Positions 9,560-18,337 of a stretch of DNA of 64,000 nt are shown one piece after another (within the stretch, counting starts at the first letter, position 1; each line of letters begins with the position of its first letter). Position numbers and translations under genes: made by a program. The notes under the pieces were generated by a model. The model searched no databases and was not told where the DNA came from. It saw only the letters and a list, made by a program, of their open reading frames with translations. Source of the stretch: CAWARU01 sp963805795 (GTDB lineage: Bacteria > Pseudomonadota > Gammaproteobacteria > UBA6186 > Azoamicaceae); NCBI GenBank assembly GCA_963805795.1, contig CAWDVG010000002.1, positions 304,559 through 368,558 of the forward strand, read 5' to 3'.

Positions 9560-10327
9560 ATGTACGATTTGCTCCCGATTTCTCATCCCACAATCGCTTT
9601 AAGTGGCCCACTTAAAGACTATTGTGATCGATTTTTGAAAAAATATAATTTAAATTATTTCCAAATTATTAGAGTCAATGATGATGGTTCCACAGCAATT
9701 CTAACTAACCAACCTGAGTATATTCAATTTGTATTCAGTTATGCAAAAAAATCCGATATACCTTGTATATATTCATGTCTTAAAGAAAAGGAAGTTCTTA
9801 ACCCTGCTCTCTATTATTTTCTTTGGGAACCCAATTTACCTTCACTACCTGTCTCTTTAGCAAGAGAATTTGACATATGCAATGGATTGACTTTTGTAGA
9901 ACGATTTCCTACGCATTATTACATGTTTGGATTTGCTACACCCAGCTCCAATCGTGGTATCCTTGATTTTTATATTAATAATATTGAGTTATTACAGAAT
10001 TTTATACGAAATTTTAAGGAAGAACAAAAAAAATTGTTATTAACCCTAGAAAGTAATCCTATTATTCTTCCTGCTAAACAAATTGATACTAATTTACAAT
10101 CCATGTTGTTAAAAAATGGTTACAAAATACCCATAAATTTCCAAAATCGTTCAAGTTACATTACTATGCAAGAATATCATTGTCTTCAAAAGTTGAAATT
10201 AGGCTATTCTGCAAAAGAAATTGCTCGCTTTTTAAATATTTCCCCCAGAACTGTGGAAGAATACTTTTTAAGAATTAAAAGTCGAACTGGATGCTCGAAA
10301 AAACAACATTTACTTCATCTTATATAG
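9560..10327 (+). CDS. LuxR-family transcriptional regulator
   Basis: This 255-residue protein has a C-terminal LuxR-type helix-turn-helix at about residues 195-255: a YHCLQKLKLGYSAKEIARFL region, then ISPRTVEEYFLRIKSRTGC, which is the recognition-helix signature. The N-terminal 180 residues resemble a sensory domain. They do not show the tryptophan pattern of a clear acyl-homoserine-lactone pocket, nor a phospho-acceptor receiver domain. It lies between two effector-like genes (8066-9418 divergent, 10589-13477 codirectional) and may regulate them. A short hairpin follows the gene. Confidence 0.85.
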   Translation: MYDLLPISHPTIALSGPLKDYCDRFLKKYNLNYFQIIRVNDDGSTAILTNQPEYIQFVFSYAKKSDIPCIYSCLKEKEVLNPALYYFLWEPNLPSLPVSLAREFDICNGLTFVERFPTHYYMFGFATPSSNRGILDFYINNIELLQNFIRNFKEEQKKLLLTLESNPIILPAKQIDTNLQSMLLKNGYKIPINFQNRSSYITMQEYHCLQKLKLGYSAKEIARFLNISPRTVEEYFLRIKSRTGCSKKQHLLHLI

Positions 10328-10453
10328 TTGAATTGGCGCGATTACGATTTGGTGCATCTGCACCTTATGGCTATCGCAATGTTCATATTGGATCTGGATC
10401 AACTTGCACCTTTATTTTTCCATATCAATACACTATAATTATAAAATGTAATA

Positions 10454-10474
10454 ATTACCCTTCTTTAGGGTAAT
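10454..10474 (+). terminator. Weak hairpin downstream of the LuxR-type gene
   Basis: An 8-bp stem (ATTACCCT with AGGGTAAT) closes a 5-base loop about 125 bases after the stop codon. The downstream tract is only moderately T-rich, so terminator activity is uncertain. Confidence 0.35.
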
Positions 10475-10588
10475 GTTAATTGTTAAAGTGAAATTTTAGT
10501 TTTTTATAGATGTTGATGTGTTATTATTAAAAACATGATAAGCAAGTTGAATCTGCCGCTACTTTATTAATTTGAGGGATGATCAATA

Positions 10589-13477
10589 ATGAGCGTACCT
10601 GGAAATGAAACTCCAAAAAATAATTTGTTGAATGATAAGAAAAAATCTGAAACTCAACAAAATGAACTAAGTAATTTTTTAGATTTAATATCTAAAAATA
10701 ATGCTCGTTTAATACCTGTAATGAGGGGAATAGGTAACGACTCCATGGAGTCTGCAGCAATATCTTTTTCCAAATTGCTCCTTTATCAAGAGGAAACTCT
10801 AGGGGTTTTACTAGGGCAGGCCTTAGAATCAAAAATTTTTCAAGAAGAACAAATCACTTCCTTTTTTGATAGTTTGTTCAAGTTATATCCTACAGATTAC
10901 GCTAAAGAGGCTACATTAATAGAAAAAATTTCTGAAAGCCCATACTGTGATATTCAAGGGAACACCAACTTGGTTAAAAAACTTGTATCTCTCTATCTGA
11001 AAAATTTGCTTACTCTTAAAAATGACACTGAAAAAGAGGAAAAGGAAGAAAAAGAAAGTGCATATATAACAATAGTAAAGGCCCTTTTCAACTCTTCAGA
11101 TATTATTCCAGATGCCTATAAACTACAAGATGAAAATTCTCAGAAAAAACTTCTGGAAATTTTTTATAGCGCCAGCGTCGAAGAAGCTATCGCGACATCT
11201 AAACCTCAATTTCATTATAGTGTCATGATTGCAAATCCCGAAACATTTAAAAAATTTCACAGTTCCCTAAATAAAGAAATGCAAAGTGTTCTAACTAAAC
11301 GTTTAGAAAGATCGAAAAATACATTAATTTCTTCAATACAAAGTGGAGATTTTAAAAGTGCCATAGAGATTTTTATGTACCATCCAACCAGCTTCCTTAC
11401 TTTGTATCACAACTTAGAGGACGAAAAAACAAATCCTCTCACTGCAAATCAAATAATGCAATTTTTTTCAACCCTATTAAATAATAAATCTACAAAAGGT
11501 ATTGAATTTGGATTTTCTGTAATACGCGCATGTTCTGAAAGCAAAAATTTTATGGATGCAAATCCAGATATATTAACCAAGTTAATGGTCTTATTTCTAA
11601 AAAATGCAATTAGTGTTAATAAAGTAAAGGATGCCTGTGATCTTTTGTCGTCAAAAAAATCATGGGATATTAATGTTTTACAAGCTTATAAAGAATGTTC
11701 GATACCGATGGGTTCAAATAAAGAGAGCTCAAGCATTGTAAATGAATTGACTCTTGAAGAAGAAAAATGGCTTTTGTCTCTTAATGATATTTTAGAAGAC
11801 CCAACCAAGTTCTCATCTTTCATTATCTATTTAAGAAAACAGATTCAAGATTTTTATAAAACTAAGAATCAATATTTGCCTGATAAGCATCCAAATTTAT
11901 TCAAAACAGGCATATCCCAATATTTAAAAAAAGCAATAAAACTAAACAGAACTAAAGAGGTATGTGATATTTTATCATCTAATCCATTTTTGAATCCCTA
12001 TATATTAGGGGCTTATCGTGAACAATCTAGCGAGGATAAAATAAAATTACTTCATGAATTTTTGCAACCTAGCGCAAGCAAATACAATATAGAATTAATC
12101 GGTGGATTAAAAGAATCTGATTCGGACCTATTTGACAAAATCTCATCTTCTAAATCTGAAGAAACAAATAAAATAATAAAAAATTTGCTCACGATTCCTG
12201 TTGCAGCACGATCAAGGGTTTCTAATATTATGGGAGAGTTTTCATTGCCTTTTCGTGCCATGTCGGATTACGCTGCAAAACTCGTATGCGCTGAAACAAA
12301 TCAGAGAAAAAAGTATCCATTTACTCCTGTGGTTGTACCTGCTGCAAAATTTAAAGAATATTTAAGGTTATTAAAAAGCCAAAAGCCACCCGTAAGAGAG
12401 CGATTTATTATTGATGCAGAACATTGGATAGCGGGTGAGATAGAAATTCCCCAAAATGGAGTTCCAAGAATTTTATTTATAGATTCTCTTGGGTCTGGAG
12501 AACCTAAAACACACTTTTTGATAAAACGTCAATGTTCAGATGTCTTTGATGAATTGATTATTTATCTTTCAAAAGAAAAAAGACAACACTCTAATGCTGG
12601 ATGTACAGTATTTGCGCTAAAAGATGTTCAAGATCTATTCACCATAGGAAACTATTTAGAACATAAATACAAAGGCGATATATTTAAGTTTGTATCTGAT
12701 CATATAGTGAGCCATAAAATCTCCTCGCTCGATTTAGGAAAAAAAATAATATTCGAGTTTCCGTTTCCCGTTTATTCCTGCTTATTACCATTACGCTTTA
12801 TGCGTTCTGAACAATCTAGAAGTCTTCTTGAAAAAACTATTCCAGCAAGAACTAAGGAAGAGCAATCCTTGCCTATTAATAAAAAAAGGGAATTGGTTAT
12901 TGGTTCTTCTGAAAAATTTTTTAAAACAATTAAAATGAAGGCCAGAAATGAACGGCTTGAGTATAAATTCAACAAGATGGCTAAGAATGTTTTCGCCTAT
13001 TTAGCCAAACATCAATTCAATTTTTCTCAAATAGACCTTGAAATAGAAAAGTTTTCTTTGAAAGGATTAAAGGAAAGATTTACTGTTAAGAACACAGTGG
13101 AGACTCTGCAATCCAATGCAACTGTAACACATAAAAAAGATGAAGATTACAAAGTATTACAAGACAAAATGATTCCCGCCGCTCAGGCCAATCCTCCCCT
13201 GTCTCCACAATATTTTACATCTATAAAAAAGGTTAAGGATAAAGAATCTGATGAAGCAAATGCAATACTTATTGCTGTAAAAGAGGGATCTGTAAATTCT
13301 GTGAAGGAATTATTAGCCAAATCGGATCCTAACAGTTTGACTTCTGAACAGCTTACGGCTTTAATTAAAAGTGCTGAGGAGATTCAAAATGCTTCTGATC
13401 GTGCAGTAATAACTGAGAGCCTCGTTGAAAAACTTAAAAGCGTCATGACTCAAGGAAATAGGCAATTGCCATCATGA
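10589..13477 (+). CDS. Large effector-like protein with a YopJ/C55-type acetyltransferase-protease domain
   Basis: This 962-residue cytosolic protein has a segment at about residues 600-690 that matches the catalytic layout of the YopJ family (MEROPS C55). His612 sits in AEHWIAGEIEI, Asp632 in RILFIDSLGSGE, and Cys672 in QHSNAGCTVFAL. The His-acid spacing (20) and acid-Cys spacing (40) are close to the 19 and 44 of Yersinia YopJ, and Q-x-S-x-x-x-C-x-x-F-A-L is the most diagnostic part. Family members acetylate Ser/Thr/Lys of host kinases, or act as ubiquitin-like proteases, after secretion. The N-terminal 590 residues are helical and repeat-like, with two similar modules near 350-365 and 450-465 (KDACDLLSS and KEVCDILSS). 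The last 100 residues include an ankyrin-like helix pair (about 890-915). A GAGGGA sequence precedes the ATG. That it is secreted and what it targets are inference. Confidence 0.72.
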   Translation: MSVPGNETPKNNLLNDKKKSETQQNELSNFLDLISKNNARLIPVMRGIGNDSMESAAISFSKLLLYQEETLGVLLGQALESKIFQEEQITSFFDSLFKLYPTDYAKEATLIEKISESPYCDIQGNTNLVKKLVSLYLKNLLTLKNDTEKEEKEEKESAYITIVKALFNSSDIIPDAYKLQDENSQKKLLEIFYSASVEEAIATSKPQFHYSVMIANPETFKKFHSSLNKEMQSVLTKRLERSKNTLISSIQSGDFKSAIEIFMYHPTSFLTLYHNLEDEKTNPLTANQIMQFFSTLLNNKSTKGIEFGFSVIRACSESKNFMDANPDILTKLMVLFLKNAISVNKVKDACDLLSSKKSWDINVLQAYKECSIPMGSNKESSSIVNELTLEEEKWLLSLNDILEDPTKFSSFIIYLRKQIQDFYKTKNQYLPDKHPNLFKTGISQYLKKAIKLNRTKEVCDILSSNPFLNPYILGAYREQSSEDKIKLLHEFLQPSASKYNIELIGGLKESDSDLFDKISSSKSEETNKIIKNLLTIPVAARSRVSNIMGEFSLPFRAMSDYAAKLVCAETNQRKKYPFTPVVVPAAKFKEYLRLLKSQKPPVRERFIIDAEHWIAGEIEIPQNGVPRILFIDSLGSGEPKTHFLIKRQCSDVFDELIIYLSKEKRQHSNAGCTVFALKDVQDLFTIGNYLEHKYKGDIFKFVSDHIVSHKISSLDLGKKIIFEFPFPVYSCLLPLRFMRSEQSRSLLEKTIPARTKEEQSLPINKKRELVIGSSEKFFKTIKMKARNERLEYKFNKMAKNVFAYLAKHQFNFSQIDLEIEKFSLKGLKERFTVKNTVETLQSNATVTHKKDEDYKVLQDKMIPAAQANPPLSPQYFTSIKKVKDKESDEANAILIAVKEGSVNSVKELLAKSDPNSLTSEQLTALIKSAEEIQNASDRAVITESLVEKLKSVMTQGNRQLPS

Positions 13478-13541
13478 AAATAATGATAATATTATTTTAA
13501 CATGCTTGGGAACAAAATATTTAATAGTAAAGGGCGGGGTC

Positions 13542-14510
13542 TTAATGACTGTAACGCTCGATTTCCAAAATTTCATCAGCAATTGTTTGTGCCGGATCTT
13601 CCCTATCATTCATTGCTTTTCTAAGAAGAAAAGTGTTATGCGTTTGTCCAAGCAGCACAATCTTTTTAGTATTGTTATTGAATTTAATCATTTTTTCATA
13701 ATAAGCTTCCGAATCTCCTCTGACCCCATCATATTCTGAGACTATAAAAGTCGTTGGTGGCAAATGAAATAAATCTTGCTCTAGGTATGGAGAAAACAGT
13801 GGATTTACCATTTCAAAAGAGGAAATACCATAATGACTGGCTAGGTATGAGATAACTGAACGGTTTACCATTTTATCTTCTTTTTCAAACTCTAAAAAAT
13901 TGAGGCAGGAATTAGATAAGTCATAATAACCATTCACCAAAATTTGGTGAGAGATTTTAAAGGATTTTTTTTGCTTAACTAAATTTGCAATGACCGCAGC
14001 ACAATGAGCGCCCGAACAAATTCCGCCAATATAAATTTTATCGGTATCGATATTAAAATATTCATGATTTTGAGCTATTTGCACACTAACATCATATGCA
14101 TCATAAATAGCGGTAGGCAAAGGAAATTCTGGCGCCAATCTAGTATTTACAACAATAATTTTGCAATTTGAATATTTTGCAATTCTTGAAACAGCGATAC
14201 AGTTTATTTCAAAAAGATCTGCAACGTATCCATTTCCAATAAAAAATATCATGACTGAGGTTTTTTGTATCAAATGATAATTATAAATTCGAATTGGTAC
14301 CATATAAGCATCACGCACAGCAAGAAAGCGTTCCTGAAAAGGAGCGGAAGTGTGCGGACCAGAGAATTCTTTGAAAAGGACCATATCTTGTCTGAATACG
14401 TCTATTGACTTTAATGATAAAGGCATATTGGATTTTTGTCGTTCTCTTTGTATTAATAAATCAAAGAATGTTTTTTCTGCGCGGTTTACAGGCATATGTT
14501 TTGCTTCCAC
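13542..14510 (-). CDS. Alpha/beta hydrolase of the hormone-sensitive-lipase group with a Cys nucleophile
   Basis: This 322-residue protein has the fold-3 lipase/esterase layout: an oxyanion region at VMIFFIGNGYVAD in place of the usual HGGG, RLAPEFPLPTAIYDAYD, and then the nucleophile elbow IYIGGICSGAHCAA. In most family members that elbow reads GDSAGG. Here the nucleophile position is Cys165 (codon TGT at 14016-14018), as in dienelactone hydrolase. The likely acid and base are in SEYDGVRGDSEAY and GQTHNTF. It could be a thiol-nucleophile esterase or a protein with altered activity. It lies 12 bases after a second alpha/beta hydrolase gene and is probably cotranscribed with it. The substrate is unknown. 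Confidence 0.85.
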   Translation of the reverse strand: MEAKHMPVNRAEKTFFDLLIQRERQKSNMPLSLKSIDVFRQDMVLFKEFSGPHTSAPFQERFLAVRDAYMVPIRIYNYHLIQKTSVMIFFIGNGYVADLFEINCIAVSRIAKYSNCKIIVVNTRLAPEFPLPTAIYDAYDVSVQIAQNHEYFNIDTDKIYIGGICSGAHCAAVIANLVKQKKSFKISHQILVNGYYDLSNSCLNFLEFEKEDKMVNRSVISYLASHYGISSFEMVNPLFSPYLEQDLFHLPPTTFIVSEYDGVRGDSEAYYEKMIKFNNNTKKIVLLGQTHNTFLLRKAMNDREDPAQTIADEILEIERYSH

Positions 14511-14522
14511 GAATTTATGTTG

Positions 14523-15434
14523 TCAAAACTTAGAGTTTAGCAAATTAGAATCGCGTTCTTTATTTTCTTTAATGAAACTGTCTATTTGATTAATAATGCG
14601 ATCAAAATGTTGGGGACTTATAGCATGTGCAAAATCATTCCAGACAACCAATTTTGATTTTTTTATTTTGACATGAAGATCTTTCCCATGATCAAGGCCA
14701 AAGACAGGATCTTTCCCTCCATGAATGATGAGGGTAGGCATACAGATATTTTCAAAAGATTTTTGTTGTGCTTCGTAAGATTTTTTCATGGCTTTGGCAT
14801 GATTTATAAACGGTTCCAAAATTTTACTACGAGTATAGTAGGTTCTGGCTTGTTCTTTAAAAAAGTGTTCATCAAAATTTTCAGGATGACCGTCTAGGAT
14901 TTTCCAAGTTCTAACATAGTCTTTTATTTTTTCATTTAAGCTTTGTTTAGAAATATTAACATTTCTGGTTGCCCATTTAACATATTCAGCATTAGGTGGC
15001 GTTAAGCTTCCAGACGCAGGCTTTCCTTCAAAAGCATTAAATCCGGGGGAAAAGTCGCTAGAAGTTCCAATTAGAATTAAACTAAAAGCGTGTTGGGGGA
15101 AATAGGCTGCAATCAATGCGGCAATAGCGCCTCCCATTGAATAACCAACATAATGTGCTTGAGTGATCCCAAATTTTCTTAGAATTGCTATGGAGTCTTC
15201 GGCTAAGTCTATTAAATCATAAGGGTGTAGATTGTGATCAATAATTGAAGATTGCCCTGTGTCTCGATAATCATATCGAATCACAAAATAACCTTTTTCT
15301 GAAAGGTGTTTACAGAATACTTCTGACCAAGTAATTCCCTGATTACCAACTCCCGCGTTTAAAATAATTGCAGGATTTTTTTTGTCGCCGAAGGTATCGG
15401 AATAAAGTAAAATCTCTTTATTTGACATAACCAA
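14523..15434 (-). CDS. Alpha/beta hydrolase (classic Ser nucleophile)
   Basis: This 303-residue protein is related to the proline-iminopeptidase and haloperoxidase-like hydrolases. It begins with a lid-less core (NAGVGNQGITWSEVF, then RYDYRDTGQSS), followed by the nucleophile elbow HYVGYSMGGAIAA with the catalytic Ser. The later PTLIIHGGKDPVFGLDHG should carry the acid and WNDFAHAISPQHF the catalytic His, so the triad looks complete. It is first in a two-gene unit with the Cys-nucleophile hydrolase downstream. The upstream region is shared with the divergent beta-lactamase gene. The substrate is not predictable. Confidence 0.88.
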   Translation of the reverse strand: MVMSNKEILLYSDTFGDKKNPAIILNAGVGNQGITWSEVFCKHLSEKGYFVIRYDYRDTGQSSIIDHNLHPYDLIDLAEDSIAILRKFGITQAHYVGYSMGGAIAALIAAYFPQHAFSLILIGTSSDFSPGFNAFEGKPASGSLTPPNAEYVKWATRNVNISKQSLNEKIKDYVRTWKILDGHPENFDEHFFKEQARTYYTRSKILEPFINHAKAMKKSYEAQQKSFENICMPTLIIHGGKDPVFGLDHGKDLHVKIKKSKLVVWNDFAHAISPQHFDRIINQIDSFIKENKERDSNLLNSKF

Positions 15435-15605
15435 TATTTCCTATAGACGCATAAAAAAGATACAAAATATATTGCTCTTAAAACTACAACTCATTGCACC
15501 CTTTACATAATTCCACTAACAAGGGATCACCCACATTTGGTTTATCAGTATATCATAGAGAATCCTAAAAAAAAATAGATTTATTGCATATACCGAATCA
15601 ATATA

Positions 15606-15639
15606 CCGTAGTATTCTGTCAGTAAAAACTACGGACAGT
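15606..15639. promoter_or_regulatory. Interleaved inverted repeats upstream of the class D beta-lactamase
   Basis: CCGTAGT at 15606-15612 pairs with ACTACGG at 15628-15634, and CTGTC/GACAG half-sites overlap the same stretch. They lie about 60-90 bases before the beta-lactamase start, in the region shared with the divergent hydrolase unit. They may be an operator for either side. Confidence 0.4.
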
Positions 15640-15696
15640 ATTCTTGTAAACATTGTGAGATTCTGATTTTGAATTTGTAATTCTAGAGGTATAACC

Positions 15697-16521
15697 ATGT
15701 CATACTTTATAAGATATTTTTTTGTGGGGTTGTTATTTTTTCTTTTTGCTCAAAAGGGTGCTGCAGATTGTTTCATTATCAAAAATTTAGAATCGAATGC
15801 TATTATAAAAAGTGAAGGCAATTGTGAAAAACGTGTTCCACCATGCTCAACATTTAAAATTCCATTGGCCATAATAGGTTTTGAAACAGGCAACTTAAAA
15901 AATGCGACAACACCTATTTGGAACTTTAAAAAAGAATATGAGAATGCTTATCATGTTTGTATTAAAAAATGGAAGGCCCCCCATAATCCCTCTAGCTGGG
16001 TGAAAAATTCCTGCATTTGGTATTCTCAAGTTTTAGCTCAACAATTGGGCATAAAAAAGCTTCAACAATATGTAAATATATTTAATTACGGTAATAAAGA
16101 CCTTTCTGGGGATCCAGGAAGAAATAATGGGTTAACGCATGCATGGTTAAGTTCAAGTTTAAAAATATCTGCTCGAGAGCAGATCGAATTTATTACTAAA
16201 ATATTACAGAATAAACTGCCAGTTACTATTGCTTCAGTAGATGTAACAAGGGAAATTCTATTTGTATCTCAGATAGCCCAATTTAAATTATTTGGAAAAA
16301 CTGGTTCGGGGTATCAATTGGATTCCAATGGTGTATACAATAAGGATAAACAGTTGGGATGGTTTGTGGGTTGGTTAGAAGATTCTACGAAAAATAAACA
16401 TTATGTATTTGCATACTTACTAGAAAATGAAAATTCTGAAAAGGCTATCACAGGTTTGCGAGCAAAGGAGAAAGCAATTATTAAAATAAAAACCGTTTTA
16501 GATGAGAATAGTTCCGGCTAA
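15697..16521 (+). CDS. Class D (OXA-type) beta-lactamase
   Basis: This 274-residue protein has an N-terminal signal peptide (about residues 1-23, ending near KGAADC), so it acts in the periplasm. It hydrolyses beta-lactams through an acyl-serine intermediate. The hallmarks are the active-site Ser/Lys motif CSTFKIPLA (about residues 49-57), the NSCIWYSQ segment at the S-x-V position, the YGN motif in NYGNKDLSG, and the C-terminal KTG box FGKTGSGY. An AGAGG Shine-Dalgarno lies close before the ATG. Chromosomal class D enzymes are common in Legionella-like bacteria. All catalytic elements look intact, but the real spectrum is unknown. Confidence 0.93.
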   Translation: MSYFIRYFFVGLLFFLFAQKGAADCFIIKNLESNAIIKSEGNCEKRVPPCSTFKIPLAIIGFETGNLKNATTPIWNFKKEYENAYHVCIKKWKAPHNPSSWVKNSCIWYSQVLAQQLGIKKLQQYVNIFNYGNKDLSGDPGRNNGLTHAWLSSSLKISAREQIEFITKILQNKLPVTIASVDVTREILFVSQIAQFKLFGKTGSGYQLDSNGVYNKDKQLGWFVGWLEDSTKNKHYVFAYLLENENSEKAITGLRAKEKAIIKIKTVLDENSSG

Positions 16522-16565
16522 TTAATTATGTAATGATGCAGCTTAATATCGTAAAGGGGGGCTTA

Positions 16566-17057
16566 ATGAAACGAACCATCATCACGTTACCTTTAATAAA
16601 ATTAGTTGGGATTAAAATTAGAACTAATATTAACGAAGAGAATGACTTGAAAACGGGCAAAATCTTTCCTTGCGTTCTACAGTATTTTCACAGATTAATC
16701 TCTGAAAAAATACCAAATCGCAAAAATCCAGGCACTACCTATTGTGTTTATACTGAATATGAAAACAATTTTCTTGGAGATTATACTTATTTCATTGGGG
16801 AAGCCGTTAATAATTTTGAAAATCTTCCAGCTGACCTGGAAAAACATATTATCCCAGAACAGAACTATGCAAAATTCACAAATGGTCCTGGTGCATTGCC
16901 GAATGTCGTTCGGGAACCATGGGAAAAAATTTGGGAGATGAATTCGGTTGATCTTGGTGGTGAAAGAAGTTATCATTCAGATTTTGAAATATATGATGAA
17001 AGAGCTCAAGATCACCAAAACCTGATTCTTGATATATATATCGGGATTAAAATTTAA
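16566..17057 (+). CDS. GyrI-like / AraC effector-binding domain protein
   Basis: About 163 residues match the stand-alone effector-binding (GyrI-like) fold. The diagnostic C-terminal block is DLGGERSYHSDFEIYDERA followed by LDIYIGI. Such proteins bind small hydrophobic or cationic compounds, and some related ones bind DNA gyrase. I chose ATG at 16566 over the earlier ATG at 16533 because a strong AAAGGGGGG sequence sits just before it. There is no HTH domain. It follows the beta-lactamase on the same strand after about 45 bases and might share its transcript. Confidence 0.85.
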   Translation: MKRTIITLPLIKLVGIKIRTNINEENDLKTGKIFPCVLQYFHRLISEKIPNRKNPGTTYCVYTEYENNFLGDYTYFIGEAVNNFENLPADLEKHIIPEQNYAKFTNGPGALPNVVREPWEKIWEMNSVDLGGERSYHSDFEIYDERAQDHQNLILDIYIGIKI

Positions 17058-17133
17058 TACAATCCCACGTGGCGTACTAGTGGGGTAGAATGATGAGTAA
17101 ACTTTTATCATATGTTGGCACGATTGCATACAA

Positions 17134-17856
17134 ATGGGTTTAAGTAATATGAATGAAAAAAATGAATTCAATCAAGTGGTGGGTTGTTTAATCAAAAATT
17201 GGGTTCCAATAAAAGAACTTGAACCGACTATTATGCGAGGAAATTATTGTGTTCTAGAACCGCTTGATATCAACAAACATATAAAAAAATTATTTGAAAA
17301 TCTATCGATTGATAATCGTGGTGAATCTTGGACATATTTACCTTACGGTCCATTTGTTGATGATATTGAGTTTCGTTCTTGGTTAAAAGCAATTGCTACT
17401 GGACAGAACCCCAGATTTTATACAATCTTAAAAAATGATAATCCAGTTGGTATTGCAAGTTATTTACGGATTAATCTGGAGCATGGAGTAATTGAAATAG
17501 GGCATCTTCATTTTTCTAAATTGCTACGAAGAACGCCTGCAGCGACCGAAGCAATGTATTTGATGATGCGTTATATATTTGAGGACCTAAAGATTAGACG
17601 GTGTGAATGGCAATGTAATTCATTAAATGAAGCATCAAAAAATGCAGCTTTGCGTTTGGGGTATACATTTGAGGGGATTTTTAGACAAAGCCATGTTTTT
17701 AAAGATCGTAATCGTGATACTGCAAGATTTTCGATTATTGATTGTGAATGGCCAGGTATTAAAAGTAATTTTCTGCAGTGGTTAGACCCAAACAATTTTG
17801 ACGCGGAGGGTAAACAAATTAAAAGTTTGCATGAAATCAGAAAATGTCGAAGCTAG
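17134..17856 (+). CDS. GNAT-family acetyltransferase (RimJ/RimL-like)
   Basis: This 240-residue protein should transfer acetyl from acetyl-CoA to an amine. It has the layout of RimJ/RimL-type N-acetyltransferases: an N-terminal RGNYCVLEPLDINKH strand, a WTYLPYGPF loop, and a core with EIGHLHFSKLLRRTPAATEA, where the acetyl-CoA pyrophosphate loop is expected. Near the end, NEASKNAALRLGYTFEGIF is the very typical final helix-strand of this subfamily. The first in-frame ATG is kept, though ATG at 17149 is also possible. The acceptor substrate is unknown. It is the last of three same-strand genes after the beta-lactamase. Confidence 0.88.
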   Translation: MGLSNMNEKNEFNQVVGCLIKNWVPIKELEPTIMRGNYCVLEPLDINKHIKKLFENLSIDNRGESWTYLPYGPFVDDIEFRSWLKAIATGQNPRFYTILKNDNPVGIASYLRINLEHGVIEIGHLHFSKLLRRTPAATEAMYLMMRYIFEDLKIRRCEWQCNSLNEASKNAALRLGYTFEGIFRQSHVFKDRNRDTARFSIIDCEWPGIKSNFLQWLDPNNFDAEGKQIKSLHEIRKCRS

Positions 17857-18096
17857 CGATATGATCCGAATATAAAATCTGCTAATTACAAATCAGACTG
17901 GGACGTTTTGTGTGTTGGAATTAATGAGTGGAAAGTTTGAGCCATAGCCTTCTAAAGATAGATTTGTAATTACTAGAGTGGCAAATAAAAGATAAATCTA
18001 CGATCTCAGCATTATACTGATGTGCATACAAATATAGTTGAAACTGCTCGTCATGCGGCAGTAGCATTATTTGAAGAACAACAGGTAGCATAGAGT

Positions 18097-18198
18097 GTGC
18101 CCGTTTTTTTCGGGGTAAGATTCAGGCTTTCCATCTTTTTCTTAACGGCGAAGTGTTTGGATAGAAATACCCAAATATTCAGCAGACTTACCAATCTT
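18097..18198 (-). pseudogene. Relic of an IS607-type / MerR-like recombinase N-terminus
   Basis: The minus strand encodes KIGKSAEYLGISIQTLRR, then a TAA, then EKDGKPESYPEKNG in the same frame. This is the MerR-like HTH that opens IS607-family serine recombinases, with the expected Trp codon after the double Arg changed to a stop. No recombinase catalytic domain follows. The surrounding 17.86-18.34 kb otherwise contains no gene I can support. Confidence 0.55.
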
Positions 18199-18337
18199 TA
18201 ATTATCTATTATTTTGGAAGTACTTAGTCCGCATGGACTTCTTTTAGGCTGTGTGAGGCTTTATTCTTACATAATAAATATGCTAATCTAGCTTAACCCG
18301 CGAAATAGGATGACCATTGATTAGGCAAGGAAAACTC

